From assembly GCF_002858925.1 (NCBI RefSeq), contig NZ_PJRS01000036.1, positions 1-60,736 of the forward strand: DNA of 60,736 bases, written 5' to 3'. Both the position numbers and the translations under genes were made by a program. The notes beneath the pieces were generated by a model. It worked only from the letters and a program-made list of their open reading frames with translations. It made no database searches and was not told where the DNA came from. The stretch comes from Caulobacter zeae (GTDB lineage: Bacteria; Pseudomonadota; Alphaproteobacteria; Caulobacterales; Caulobacteraceae). How positions within the stretch are numbered: the first letter of the stretch is position 1; each line of letters opens with the position of its first letter. This document shows positions 45,747 to 55,818 of the stretch, piece after piece.

Positions 45747-47111
45747 ATGATCGCCGAACTCTCCCGCTCCAGCACCCTGACCGACCTGATCGCCGCCGAG
45801 CGCGCGCGGTTCCTGGCCGAGCATCCGCGCAGCGTGGCGATGGCCAAGGCGGCCGCCGCCGTGTGGCGGGGCGGGGTTCCGATGCACTGGATGGGCGACT
45901 GGGCCTGCCCCAGCCCGATCTTCGCCGCCCAGGGCGTGGGGGCGCAGGTCACCGACGTCGACGGCAGGCTTTATGACGACTTCTGCCTGGGCGACACGCC
46001 GTCGATGTTCGGTCATGGCGAGCCTTCCGTGGCGGCCGCCGTCGCAGACCAGGCCAGGCGGGGCGCGGGGTTCATGCTGCCGACCGCCTCGGCGGTGATC
46101 GTCGGCAAGCTCTTGGCCGAGCGGTTCGGCCTGCCGCTGTGGCAGGCGGCGACCACGGCCAGCGACGCCAACCGCGCGGCCATCCGCTGGGCGCGGGCGG
46201 TGACGCAGCGGCCGGTCGTGCTGGTGTTCGACGGCTGCTACCACGGCATGGTCGAGGACGCCTTCGTGGTGCTGAAGGACGGCGCGCCCGCGATGAAGCC
46301 CGGCCTGCTGGGCCAGGTGCAGGACCTGACGGCCACCACCCGCGTTGCGCCGTTCAACGACCTGGCGGCGCTGGAAGCCGCCCTGGCCCCCGGCGACGTG
46401 GCCGCCGTGCTGGCCGAGCCGGTGATGACCAACTGCGGGATGATCCTGCCCGATCCCGGCTTCCACGACGCGCTGCGCAGGCTGACGCGCGAGGCGGGGG
46501 CGCTGCTGATCATCGACGAGACCCACACGATCTCCACCGGTCCCGGCGGCTACACCCGCTCGCATGGGCTGGAGCCCGACGTCTTCGTGCTGGGCAAGGC
46601 CGTGGCCGGCGGCGTGCCCGCGGCCGTCTGGGGCGTGACGGCGGAACTGTCGGCGCGGATGGACGAGGCCCAGGCGCGCATCGGTCCTGGCCAGTCGGGG
46701 ATCGGCACGACGCTGTCGGGCAATGCGCTGGCCATGGCGGCCATGCGGGCCATGCTGTCCGAGGTGATGACCGACGCGGCCTATGCGAAGATGCTGGCCG
46801 GGGCGCAGCGGCTGGTGGCGGGGCTGGAGGGCGTGATCGCCGCGCGCGGCCTTGCGTGGTCGGTCGCGCATGTGGGCGCGCGGGTGGAGCTCGTTTTCGC
46901 CGATCCGCCGCCGCGCGACGCCGCCGCGATGCGGAAAGTGCTGGACCAGGATGCGGTGGAAGCGCTGCATCTGTGGCTGATCAACCGAGGGGTGCTGATC
47001 GCGCCCTTCCACAACATGATGCTGGTCTCGCCCGTCACCGAGGACGCGGCGGTGGACCGGCTGGTCGCGGCGGTCGATGCGTTCGCCGTGGCTGTCGGGG
47101 AGGTGAACTGA
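45747..47111 (+). CDS. Class III aminotransferase (glutamate-1-semialdehyde mutase-like subgroup)
   Basis: A 454-residue PLP enzyme. VTDVDGRLYDDFCLGDTPSM is the N-terminal class III pattern, VFDGCYHGMVEDAFVVLKDG and LLIIDETHTISTGPGGYTRS carry the PLP-contact Asp, and DVFVLGKAVAGGVPAAVWGV contains the PLP lysine. It resembles the glutamate-1-semialdehyde aminomutase-like branch more than putrescine aminotransferases, and the equivalent of TxxSD at the start of the large domain is DTPSM. In this cluster it may transaminate a polyamine-derived aldehyde or amino acid. ATG 45747 follows GGGGGAGAGG. Confidence 0.88.
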   Translation: MIAELSRSSTLTDLIAAERARFLAEHPRSVAMAKAAAAVWRGGVPMHWMGDWACPSPIFAAQGVGAQVTDVDGRLYDDFCLGDTPSMFGHGEPSVAAAVADQARRGAGFMLPTASAVIVGKLLAERFGLPLWQAATTASDANRAAIRWARAVTQRPVVLVFDGCYHGMVEDAFVVLKDGAPAMKPGLLGQVQDLTATTRVAPFNDLAALEAALAPGDVAAVLAEPVMTNCGMILPDPGFHDALRRLTREAGALLIIDETHTISTGPGGYTRSHGLEPDVFVLGKAVAGGVPAAVWGVTAELSARMDEAQARIGPGQSGIGTTLSGNALAMAAMRAMLSEVMTDAAYAKMLAGAQRLVAGLEGVIAARGLAWSVAHVGARVELVFADPPPRDAAAMRKVLDQDAVEALHLWLINRGVLIAPFHNMMLVSPVTEDAAVDRLVAAVDAFAVAVGEVN

Positions 47112-47131
47112 TGGTGAGGTCGCTTATCGGG

Positions 47132-47286
47132 ACCCTCTCCCAGAGGGAGAGGGAGGGGCCCGGCGCGAAGCGCTGGGAGGGTGAGGGGTTACGCTCTCAA
47201 CCGGAGCGCCGGCACGCCGTCGGGCGCCTTACCCCCTCACCCTCCCATGCTGCGCATGGGCCCCTCCCTCTCCCCATGGGAGAGGT
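47132..47286. repeat. Palindromic intergenic repeat, family B
   Basis: Arms ACCCTCTCCCAGAGGGAGAG and CCCTCTCCCCATGGGAGAGG lie around inner GGAGGGGCCC / GGGCCCCTCC arms and a variable centre. The right arm ends four bases before the glutamine synthetase-like start, so GGGAGAGG of the arm is the ribosome site. Confidence 0.85.
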
Positions 47287-47289
47287 TGA

Positions 47290-48666
47290 ATGAGTGTCGC
47301 CTCTTCCGACGAATGCCGCGACTTCCTGGCGGCCCATCCGCAGGTGAAGTTCGTCGAGGTGTTCTTCACCTCGATGACCGGCGTGCCGCGCGGCAAGCGG
47401 TTGCGGGTGCATGAGTTGCAGGCGATCTACGACTATGGCCGGTTCCTGCCGGGCTCGATCCTGGTGGTCGACACCGTCGGCGCCGACTGCGAGGAGACCG
47501 GCCTGGTCTGGGAGGACGGCGACGCTGACCGCCGCGCGCGGCCCGTGCCGGGCACGCTGACCCTGGCGCCGTGGCTGGGTCCCGACGTCGCCCAGGTGAT
47601 GCTGTCGCTGTACGAACTGGATGGCACGCCCAACGACCTGGACCCGCGCCACGTGCTGCAACGGGTGCTGGACCGCTACGCCGCCGATGGCCTGACGCCG
47701 GTCGCGGCCTGCGAGCTGGAATACTACCTCGTCGACATCGAGCGCGGTCCGAACGGCGAGCTCCTGCCGGCAAAGTCGGTGCTGACCGGCCAGCGGCCGA
47801 CCGGCATCCAGGTCTATGGCCTGCCCGAACTGGAGGCCAACGCGCCGTTCCTGCGCGAGCTGTGGGACACCGCCGACGTGCTGGGCGTGCCCCTGGAAGG
47901 CGCGATCTCGGAGTTCGCCCCGGCCCAGGTGGAGCTGACCCTCAAGCACAAGCCCGATGCGCTGCGAGCCGCCGATGACGCGGTGCTCTACAAGCGCGCC
48001 GCCAAGGGGGTGGCGCTGCGCCATGGCTGCGAGGCGACGTTCATGGCCAAGCCCTGGGCCGATAGGGCTGGCAACGGCTTCCACGTGCATGTCAGCTTCA
48101 ACGACCACAACGGTGTGAACTTGTGCGCCGCCGAGGATCCGGAAGGCTCGGAACTGCTCAGGCACGCCATCGGCGGCATGAAGGCGCTGCTGGGCGAGGG
48201 CATGGCGATCCTGGCACCCAATGCCAACAGCTATCGCCGCTTCAAGGCCAATTCCTACGCGCCCGTCGCCCCGACCTGGGGCGTCAACAACCGCACGGTG
48301 TCCTTGCGCGTCCCAGCCGGACCAGCGCCCACGCGGCATGTGGAGCACCGCGTGGCCGGGGCCGACGGCAATCCATACCTGGTGATGGCGACGCTGCTGG
48401 CGGCGGCGCACCACGGGATCACCAACCGGATCGATCCTGGCCCGGCGGTGGTCGGCGACGGCTATGCCGCCGCGGCCAAGGAGAACGTGCGCCTGCCGTC
48501 CAACTGGTTCGCCGCCGTCGACCTGTTCGAGAAGTCCGAAGTGTTGGCCGACTACCTGGGCGAACGCTTCGTGGAGATGTTCGTGTCGGTGAAGCGCACC
48601 GAGCAGGCGCGGTTCTTCGAGGTGGTCGGGCAGCTCGACTATGACTGGTATCTGCGCAACGCCTGA
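47290..48666 (+). CDS. Glutamine synthetase family protein, gamma-glutamylpolyamine synthetase-like (first)
   Basis: A 458-residue glutamine synthetase-fold ligase. EVFFTSMTGVPRGKRLRVHE opens the N-terminal beta-grasp domain; ACELEYYLVDIERG, GNGFHVHVSFNDHNGVNLCA, NRTVSLRVPAGPAPTRHVEH and GADGNPYLVMATLLAAAHHG carry the metal and substrate sites. It lacks the adenylylation loop of GlnA and the subgroup matches PuuA-type enzymes. It should glutamylate putrescine or a related amine with ATP. ATG 47290 is preceded by GAGAGGTTGA from the repeat arm. A second such gene is at 56312. Confidence 0.9.
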   Translation: MSVASSDECRDFLAAHPQVKFVEVFFTSMTGVPRGKRLRVHELQAIYDYGRFLPGSILVVDTVGADCEETGLVWEDGDADRRARPVPGTLTLAPWLGPDVAQVMLSLYELDGTPNDLDPRHVLQRVLDRYAADGLTPVAACELEYYLVDIERGPNGELLPAKSVLTGQRPTGIQVYGLPELEANAPFLRELWDTADVLGVPLEGAISEFAPAQVELTLKHKPDALRAADDAVLYKRAAKGVALRHGCEATFMAKPWADRAGNGFHVHVSFNDHNGVNLCAAEDPEGSELLRHAIGGMKALLGEGMAILAPNANSYRRFKANSYAPVAPTWGVNNRTVSLRVPAGPAPTRHVEHRVAGADGNPYLVMATLLAAAHHGITNRIDPGPAVVGDGYAAAAKENVRLPSNWFAAVDLFEKSEVLADYLGERFVEMFVSVKRTEQARFFEVVGQLDYDWYLRNA

Positions 48667-48759
48667 CGGCATGGCGCGGGGAGTAAGCTTTGGGTTGAAC
48701 CGGCGGCGGGGAAGGGGCCTCGTCCGCTTCATGCGAACGAAAGAGGGAGTTTCGAGGCC

Positions 48760-49851
48760 ATGAGCACCAACCACTTCCGGGGGGCCTCGCGCCGCTCGCT
48801 GCTGACCGCGTTCGGCGCGGCGGCCATCGGCCTGTCGTTCACCGCCTGCGGCGAGAAGCCCGCGCCGTCCGAGGGCGGCGAAGAGGCCAAGCTGAACTTC
48901 TACAACTGGGACACCTATATCGGCGAGACCACGCTGGGCGACTTCAAGAAGGCCAGCGGCGTCGACGTGAACATGAGCCTGTTCGCGACCAACGACGAAC
49001 TGTTCGCCAAGCTGAAGGCGGGCAATCCGGGCTTCGACGTCATCGTGCCGTCCAACGAGTTCGTCACCCGCATGGCCCAGGCCGGCATGCTGGAGGCGCT
49101 GGACCACGCCAAGGTCCCCAACATCAAGAACATCGATCCGACCTTCATGAACCCGGACTTCGACCCGGGCCGGAAGTTCTCGCTGCCCTATACCTGGCTG
49201 GTGCTGGGCATCGGCTATCGCAAGAGCAAGGTCAAAGGCGTTCCCGACAGCTGGAAGTACCTGTTCGACAGCAACCAGTACGCCGGCAAGATCGCCCTGC
49301 TGTCGGAAAGCGCCGACCTGGTGCGCCTGTCGGCCAAGTACCTGGGCCATTCGGTCAACGACATCCCGGCCGACATGCTGCCGAAGATCGAGCAGATGCT
49401 GATCAAGCAGAAGCCGTTCGTGAAGGCCTTCCACGACGACAACGGCCAGGACCTGCTGCTGTCGGGCGAGGTCGACGTCGTGCTCGAATACAACGGCGAC
49501 ATCGCCCAGGCGATGAAGGACGACGACGACGTCGACTTCGTGGTGCCCAAGGAAGGCAGCCTCATCAACTCGGACTGCCTGTGCATTCCGAAAGGCGCGC
49601 CGCGTCCGAACAACGCCCACAAGTTCATCAACTACCTGCTGGACGCCCAGGCCGGCGCCGAGATCAGCAAGACCATCCTCTATCCGACGCCCAACGCGGC
49701 GGCCAAGGCGCTGATGCCGGACGACTACAAGAACAATCCGGTGATCTTCCCGCCCGCCGACATCATGTCGAAGTGCGAGTACGGGGCCTTCGAAGGGGCG
49801 GAAAAGGCCAGCCTCTACGAAGAGATCATCACCCGCGTGCGGGCGGCGTAG
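48760..49851 (+). CDS. Polyamine ABC transporter substrate-binding lipoprotein, PotF/PotD-like
   Basis: A 363-residue binding protein. The signal peptide has RRSLLTAFGAAAIGLSFTAC, with a twin-arginine-like start and a lipobox Cys. The mature protein begins LNFYNWDTYIGETTLGDFKK, the typical PotD/PotF YNW..YI opening whose Trp and Tyr contact polyamine. LLLSGEVDVVLEYNGDIAQA carries a conserved acidic contact. It should capture putrescine or spermidine for the permeases downstream. ATG 48760 is preceded by a 93-base gap, in which a promoter is possible; GAGGCC is weak as a ribosome site. Confidence 0.93.
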   Translation: MSTNHFRGASRRSLLTAFGAAAIGLSFTACGEKPAPSEGGEEAKLNFYNWDTYIGETTLGDFKKASGVDVNMSLFATNDELFAKLKAGNPGFDVIVPSNEFVTRMAQAGMLEALDHAKVPNIKNIDPTFMNPDFDPGRKFSLPYTWLVLGIGYRKSKVKGVPDSWKYLFDSNQYAGKIALLSESADLVRLSAKYLGHSVNDIPADMLPKIEQMLIKQKPFVKAFHDDNGQDLLLSGEVDVVLEYNGDIAQAMKDDDDVDFVVPKEGSLINSDCLCIPKGAPRPNNAHKFINYLLDAQAGAEISKTILYPTPNAAAKALMPDDYKNNPVIFPPADIMSKCEYGAFEGAEKASLYEEIITRVRAA

Positions 49852-49861
49852 GGCGTTGGAA

Positions 49862-49993
49862 ATCCTCCCCCTCTGGGGGAGGTGGCCCGGAGGGCCGGAG
49901 GGGGGACGTTTTCAGTTTCCGCTGAGCGTCTCACCCTTGCGGCCATACCCCCCTCCGTCGCCTTCGGCGACACCTCCCCCAGAGGGGGAGGAT
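49862..49993. repeat. Palindromic intergenic repeat, family A
   Basis: Arms ATCCTCCCCCTCTGGGGGAG and CACCTCCCCCAGAGGGGGAG flank inner GGAGGGGGG / CCCCCTCC arms and the core GACGTTTTCAGTTTCCGC. The right arm's final GGGGGAGGATC ends 14 bases before the PotH-like start. Confidence 0.85.
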
Positions 49994-50006
49994 CTTGGAG
50001 CGCTCG

Positions 50007-50900
50007 ATGGAACAGAGCTGGAAGAAGGCCAAGGCGGTGTTCGCCGCCGCGCTGGGACCGCCGCTGGTCTGGCTGGTGGTGTTCTTCGTCGCGCCGATGG
50101 CGATCGTCTGGGCCTACAGCTTCGGCCACAATGTCGGGCTGACCGAGATCTCGTTCACCGGCACGATCGCCAACTACGCCCGGGCGCTGGAGCCGCTGTA
50201 CCTGAAGATCTTCGTCAAGTCGGCCTGGGTGGCGGCGTTGACGACGGCGCTGTGCCTGGTGATCGGCTTCCCCGTGGCGCTGGCCATCACCTTCGCCTCG
50301 CAGAAGGCCAAGACCTGGCTGCTGCTGCTGGTCATGCTGCCGTTCTGGACCAACCTCCTGATCCGCACCTATGCGCTGATCGCGGTGCTGCGGACCGAGG
50401 GCTACGTCAACCAGGGCTTCGAGTGGTTCTGGAACATCGGGGCCAAGGTCGCGCCGCTGGGCGCCTACCAGCCGCTGGAGCTGCTGCACAACAACTTCGC
50501 GGTGATCCTGGGCCTCGTCTACGTGCACCTGCCGTTCATGGTGCTGCCGCTCTATTCGGCGCTGGACCGTCTGGACAAGTCGCTGCTGGAGGCCAGCCTC
50601 GACCTCGGCGCCGGGCACCTGCGCACCCTGTTCCGCATCGTCGTGCCGCTGGCCCTGCCGGGCATCGCCTCGGGCATACTGATCACCTTCATCCCGGCGC
50701 TGGGCGCCTATCTGACGCCCGACCTGCTGGGCGGACCCGACAGCCAGATGATCGCCAACGTCATCGAGCGCCAGTTCAAGCGCGCCAACGACTGGCCGTT
50801 CGGCGCGGCCCTGTCGTTCCTGCTGATGTACCTGACCTTCATCGCCATCGCCGTGCAGGCGCTGCTGTCGAAGGGCCGGAAGAAGGAGGGCGTGGGATGA
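50007..50900 (+). CDS. Polyamine ABC transporter permease, PotB/PotH-like
   Basis: A 297-residue inner-membrane protein with six segments, starting PPLVWLVVFFVAPMAIVWAY. The EAA motif for contact with the ATPase is EASLDLGAGHLRTLFRIVVP. LGAYLTPDLLGGPDSQMIAN is typical of PotB/PotH. ATG 50007 is chosen over TTG 49995 because TTGGAG sits seven bases upstream. The repeat arm lies just before this site. It forms a heterodimer with the next permease. Confidence 0.93.
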   Translation: MEQSWKKAKAVFAAALGPPLVWLVVFFVAPMAIVWAYSFGHNVGLTEISFTGTIANYARALEPLYLKIFVKSAWVAALTTALCLVIGFPVALAITFASQKAKTWLLLLVMLPFWTNLLIRTYALIAVLRTEGYVNQGFEWFWNIGAKVAPLGAYQPLELLHNNFAVILGLVYVHLPFMVLPLYSALDRLDKSLLEASLDLGAGHLRTLFRIVVPLALPGIASGILITFIPALGAYLTPDLLGGPDSQMIANVIERQFKRANDWPFGAALSFLLMYLTFIAIAVQALLSKGRKKEGVG

Positions 50901-50918
50901 TCTCGCCGCTTCTTTCTT

Positions 50919-51052
50919 CTCCCTCCCCCTTCGCTGGGGGAGGGGCTGGGGTGGGGGTGACGCCGTCGGCGGGCTTGAGCTCGGCCGCGCCACATCCTGA
51001 ACCGCTGTCACCCCCATCCCCGGCCCTTCCCCTATCGAGGGGGAAGGGGGAG
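50919..51052. repeat. Palindromic intergenic repeat, family C
   Basis: Arms CTCCCTCCCCCTTCGCTGGG and CCCCTATCGAGGGGGAAGGG enclose GGGGTGGGGGTGACG and GTCACCCCCATCCCC. The right arm GGGGGAAGGGGGAGG ends nine bases before the PotI-like start codon and acts as its ribosome site. Confidence 0.85.
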
Positions 51053-51060
51053 GCTTTCCG

Positions 51061-51918
51061 ATGAGCAAGCGCAGCCCGCCGGGGCCTCTTGAATACCTGC
51101 GCCGCTGGCCGATCCGATTGTGGCTGCTGGCGGTGGGGGTGTTCCTCTATGCGCCGCTGATCGCCCTGATGGCCTTCAGCTTCAACGACAGCCGGCGCAA
51201 CATTGTCTGGAAGGGCTTCACGCTCAAATACTACGAGAAGGCCTTCAACAACGACGGCCTGATCGAGGCATTCGCCAACAGCCTGACGATCGCGGCGGTC
51301 TCGACCCTGCTGAGCGTGGTGCTGGGCGCCATGGTGGCCCTGGCCCTGTGGCGCTTCCGGTTCCCGGGCAAGACGGTGGTGGACGGGGCGCTGGCCCTGC
51401 CGATCGTGGTGCCCGAGATCTGCATGGGCGTGGGCATGCTGGTGTTCTTCGCCAAGGTGCTGCCCTGGCCGCAGGGCCTGGTCTGGCCGCTGAACCTGGG
51501 GGCGATCATCATCGCCCACGTGACCTTCTCGTTCCCGTTCGTGGCGGTGGTGGTGCGCGCGCGCATGGCCAGCTTCAACCGCGAGCTCGAGGAAGCCGCG
51601 CGCGACCTGGGGGCGGGAGAGTTCCGCACCATCAAGGACGTGATCCTGCCGCACATGACCCCGTCGCTGGTGGCCGGGGCCCTGCTGGCCTTCACGCTGA
51701 GCCTCGACGACTTCGTCATCACCTTCTTCACGGCCGGGCCCGACACCGTGACCTTCCCGGTGAAGGTCTATTCGATGGTGCGCTTCTCGGTGACGCCCGA
51801 GGTCAATGCGGCCTCGACCATCCTGATCGTGCTGACCGTGATCCTGACCGCCGTGGCGCTGAAGCTGCAAGGCGATCCGGCGGCGGCGGCCGGGGCGCAT
51901 GGGGGGGACAAGGCATGA
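51061..51918 (+). CDS. Polyamine ABC transporter permease, PotC/PotI-like
   Basis: A 285-residue permease with six membrane segments: RLWLLAVGVFLYAPLIALMA, then FNDSRRNIVWKGFTLKYYEK, the sequence typical of PotC/PotI. The EAA motif is EEAARDLGAGEFRTIKDVIL, followed by FTLSLDDFVITFFTAGPD, which is conserved in PotC. It pairs with the PotH-like subunit. ATG 51061 is preceded by GGGGGAGG, which comes from the repeat arm. Confidence 0.94.
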   Translation: MSKRSPPGPLEYLRRWPIRLWLLAVGVFLYAPLIALMAFSFNDSRRNIVWKGFTLKYYEKAFNNDGLIEAFANSLTIAAVSTLLSVVLGAMVALALWRFRFPGKTVVDGALALPIVVPEICMGVGMLVFFAKVLPWPQGLVWPLNLGAIIIAHVTFSFPFVAVVVRARMASFNRELEEAARDLGAGEFRTIKDVILPHMTPSLVAGALLAFTLSLDDFVITFFTAGPDTVTFPVKVYSMVRFSVTPEVNAASTILIVLTVILTAVALKLQGDPAAAAGAHGGDKA

Positions 51919-51932
51919 TGTTCGCCGCACTG

Positions 51933-52058
51933 GAACCTCCCCCCTTGGGGGAGGCGGCCGAAGGCCGGTGGGGGGAAGTTCTCAGCTTCCGCGGGGGTGC
52001 CGCAGTCACGCCCCCCACCGATCGCTGCGCGACCGCCTCCCCCAGAGGGGGAGGTTCC
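51933..52058. repeat. Palindromic intergenic repeat, family A
   Basis: Outer arms GGAACCTCCCCCCTTGGGGG and CCTCCCCCAGAGGGGGAGG, ending GGTTCC, enclose the core AGTTCTCAGCTTCCGCGG. It lies between the second permease and the ATPase gene. The interval 52059-52108 has no other feature except the start region of the ATPase gene. Confidence 0.85.
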
Positions 52059-52108
52059 ACGTGGGCCGAGGAGCCCAGGCCGCTGACGTATTCGGGGGGA
52101 ATGACGAA

Positions 52109-53236
<1,128 letters not shown>

Positions 53237-53240
53237 TGTC

Positions 53241-54053
53241 ATGAGACCCGTCGCCGGCGTCATCTGCTGCACCCGCACCGTTGGGATCGAGCCGGCCCAG
53301 GCGGTGATGAACCGCTATGTCGAAGGCGCGATGAGATACGCCGACGCCGCGGCCCTGCTGGTGCCGTCGATGCCGGGGCTGATGAAGGCCTCGGAGGTCG
53401 CGAGCCGGCTGGACGGCCTGATGCTGACCGGCAGCCCCTCGAACCTGGATCCGGCCTTCTACGACGAGGCCGTGGAGGATGCGCCGGGGCCGTTCGACCG
53501 CGATCGCGACGCCATGACCCGCGACCTGATCAAGGCCATGCTCGACCTGGGCCGGCCGGTGTTCGGGGTGTGCCGGGGCTTCCAGGAGATCAACGTCGCC
53601 TTCGGCGGCACCCTGCGGCGCGACATGGCGACCAGCGCCGAGCTGATCGCCCATCACGCCCCCGACGAGGTCGACTTCAACGGCATGTTCGACCACCGCC
53701 ACCCGGTCGACCTGACCCCCGGCGGGGTGCTGGCCACAGCCTTCGGGACCGAGCGGGCGGTGGTCAATTCGGTGCACTACCAGGGCGTCGACCGGCTGGG
53801 CGTGGGCCTGGCCGTCGAGGCCCGCGCCCAGGACGGCGTCGTCGAGGCGGTGTCGGCCAGCGTGGACGGCGCGCCGGTGCTGGCCGTGCAGTGGCATCCC
53901 GAGTGGAAGCCGGAGGCCAACCCGCAGTCGCAGGCCTTCTTCAGCCTCTTTGGCCAGGCCTTGCGAGGTGAATTCGAGTTTCCCCTCCCCCTTGATGGGG
54001 GAGGGGCCAGGGGTGGGGGTGGTTACGGCGGTTCGGCTCGCGCCGGACCCTGA
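53241..54053 (+). CDS. puuD: Gamma-glutamyl-gamma-aminobutyrate hydrolase, PuuD-like (class I glutamine amidotransferase fold)
   Basis: A 270-residue class I amidotransferase-like hydrolase. The nucleophile Cys is in RPVFGVCRGFQEINVAFGG, and the catalytic His and Glu are in LAVQWHPEW. The oxyanion region is GLMLTGSPSNLDP. It should release glutamate from gamma-Glu-GABA. The last 27 residues (after FSLFGQALRG) are encoded by a family C repeat, so the C-terminus is an add-on absent from typical PuuD (about 250 residues). It starts four bases after the ATPase stop. Confidence 0.92.
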   Translation: MRPVAGVICCTRTVGIEPAQAVMNRYVEGAMRYADAAALLVPSMPGLMKASEVASRLDGLMLTGSPSNLDPAFYDEAVEDAPGPFDRDRDAMTRDLIKAMLDLGRPVFGVCRGFQEINVAFGGTLRRDMATSAELIAHHAPDEVDFNGMFDHRHPVDLTPGGVLATAFGTERAVVNSVHYQGVDRLGVGLAVEARAQDGVVEAVSASVDGAPVLAVQWHPEWKPEANPQSQAFFSLFGQALRGEFEFPLPLDGGGARGGGGYGGSARAGP

Positions 54054-54102
54054 ACCGCTGTCACCCCCATCCCCGACCCTTCCCCCATCAAAGGGGGAAG
54101 GG
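53981..54102. repeat. Palindromic intergenic repeat, family C, overlapping the PuuD gene end
   Basis: Arms CCCCTCCCCCTTGATGGGGG and CCTTCCCCCATCAAAGGGGG surround GGGGTGGGGGTGGTTACGGC and GTCACCCCCATCCC. The left arm lies inside the puuD-like gene and encodes its last 24 or so codons plus the stop. The right arm lies 28 bases before the next aminotransferase. Confidence 0.85.
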
Positions 54103-54130
54103 AGAAAAGAAACGCACGGGAAACCCAGAC

Positions 54131-55534
54131 ATGACCGCCCCCCTCCGCAACCACGACATCGCCGAGCTCAAGCGCCTGGACCTGGCTCACCACCTGCCGG
54201 CCCAGGCCGATCACAAGGTCATCGCCGAGCAGGGCGGCAGCCGGATCATCACGCGGGCCGAGGGCGTCTACATCCACGACGGCGAGGGCCATCGGATCCT
54301 CGACGGCATGGCCGGGCTGTGGTGCGTGAATGTCGGCTACGGCCGCACGGAGCTGGCCCAGGCGGCCTACGACCAGATGCTGGAGCTGCCGTACTACAAC
54401 ACCTTCTTCAAGACGGCCTCGCCGCCGCCGATCCAGCTGGCGGCCAAGATCGCGCAGAAGATGGGCGGGCATCTTTCCCACGTCTTCTACAACTCGTCGG
54501 GGTCGGAGGCGAACGACACGGTCTTCCGCCTGGTGCGCCATTACTGGAAACTGAAGGGGGAGCCGCAGCGCACGGTCTTCATCAGCCGCTGGAACGCCTA
54601 TCACGGCTCGACCGTGGCCGGCGTCAGCCTGGGCGGCATGAAGCACATGCACAAGCAGGGAGACCTGCCGATCGCCGGCGTCGAGCACGTGATGCAGCCC
54701 TACCTGTTCGGCGACGGCTTCGGCGAGGACCCGGCCGCCTTCCGCGACCGGGCGGTGCAGGCGATCGAGGACAAGATCCTCGAGGTCGGCCCCGAGAACG
54801 TCGCGGCCTTCATCGGCGAGCCGGTGCAGGGGGCGGGCGGGGTGATCATTCCGCCGGACGGCTATTGGCCGGCGGTCGAGGCCCTGTGCCGCAAGTACGG
54901 GATCCTGCTGGTCTGCGACGAGGTGATCTGCGGCTTCGGGCGGCTGGGCGCGTGGTTCGGCCACCAGCACTACGGGATCAAGCCCGACCTGATCGCCATG
55001 GCCAAGGGCCTGTCGTCCGGCTACCTGCCGATTTCGGCCGTGGGCGTGGCCGACCACATCGTCGCCGAGCTGCGCGAGAAGGGCGGCGACTTCATCCACG
55101 GCTTCACCTATTCGGGCCACCCGACGGCGGCGGCCGTGGCGCTCAAGAACATCGAGATCATGGAGCGCGAGGGTCTGGTCGAGCGCACGGCCACCGAGAC
55201 CGGCCCCTACCTGGCCCAGGCGCTGGCGTCGCTGAACGACCATCCGCTGGTGGGCGAAACCCGGTCGCTGGGCCTCATCGGCGCGGTCGAGATCGTGCGC
55301 GAGAAGGGGACCAACCATCGCTTCCTCGACAAGGAGGGCGAGGCCGGGCCGATCGTGCGGGATCTCTGCATCAAGAACGGCCTGATGGTGCGGGCCATCC
55401 GCGACAGCATCGTCTGCTGCCCGCCGCTGATCATCACCAAGGCCGAGATCGACGAGCTGGTCGGCATCATCAGGAAGTCGCTCGACGAGGCCGAGCCGGT
55501 GCTGCGGGCGCTGAAGCCGAAGGAGGAGGGGTGA
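54131..55534 (+). CDS. Class III aminotransferase, putrescine/diamine:pyruvate type (SpuC-like)
   Basis: A 467-residue PLP enzyme. AGLWCVNVGYGRTELAQAAY and LPYYNTFFKTASPPPIQLAA resemble the SpuC/PatA-like putrescine:pyruvate aminotransferases. VFYNSSGSEANDTVFRLVRH, GEPVQGAGGVIIPPDGYWPA, LLVCDEVICGFGRLGAWFG and the PLP lysine in DLIAMAKGLSSGYLPISAVG are class III motifs. It should turn putrescine into 4-aminobutanal without glutamylation, a parallel route to the Puu pathway. ATG 54131 has only a weak ribosome site (GGGAAACCC). Confidence 0.93.
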   Translation: MTAPLRNHDIAELKRLDLAHHLPAQADHKVIAEQGGSRIITRAEGVYIHDGEGHRILDGMAGLWCVNVGYGRTELAQAAYDQMLELPYYNTFFKTASPPPIQLAAKIAQKMGGHLSHVFYNSSGSEANDTVFRLVRHYWKLKGEPQRTVFISRWNAYHGSTVAGVSLGGMKHMHKQGDLPIAGVEHVMQPYLFGDGFGEDPAAFRDRAVQAIEDKILEVGPENVAAFIGEPVQGAGGVIIPPDGYWPAVEALCRKYGILLVCDEVICGFGRLGAWFGHQHYGIKPDLIAMAKGLSSGYLPISAVGVADHIVAELREKGGDFIHGFTYSGHPTAAAVALKNIEIMEREGLVERTATETGPYLAQALASLNDHPLVGETRSLGLIGAVEIVREKGTNHRFLDKEGEAGPIVRDLCIKNGLMVRAIRDSIVCCPPLIITKAEIDELVGIIRKSLDEAEPVLRALKPKEEG

Positions 55535-55542
55535 GTATCGCC

Positions 55543-55818
55543 TCAGTCCGGCCGGCGCGCGCCGTGCCGGACTTCCAAAATCAGCACCTGCTCAGCCTTG
55601 ATCCGATAGCGGATCAGGTATGGAGGGACGATGGCCAGTTCGCGGCGACCGCGCTTTATCGGCCGGCCGCGATCGTGATTGGTCGCCAGCGTGTCGCCTG
55701 TCGTGAGCAAGCGCTGGGCGAGACGTTGGGCGGCGATAGGGCTATGCTGGCCGACGATATAGGCGACGATGGCCTCAATGTCGGCCAGCGCCCTGTCGGT
55801 CCAGACTACTTCCGCCAC
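55543..55818 (-). CDS. ParE/RelE-family toxin
   Basis: A 91-residue RelE/ParE-fold protein: WTDRALADIEAIVAYIVGQH, a helical first part, then RELAIVPPYLIRYRIKAEQV and LEVRHGARRP. This is the ParE-type pattern; such toxins block gyrase or cleave mRNA. GTG 55818 was chosen because it overlaps the antitoxin end by 13 bases, a usual TA arrangement; the longer frame to 55866 is inside the antitoxin gene. It lies in the middle of the polyamine locus on the opposite strand. Confidence 0.85.
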   Translation of the reverse strand: MAEVVWTDRALADIEAIVAYIVGQHSPIAAQRLAQRLLTTGDTLATNHDRGRPIKRGRRELAIVPPYLIRYRIKAEQVLILEVRHGARRPD

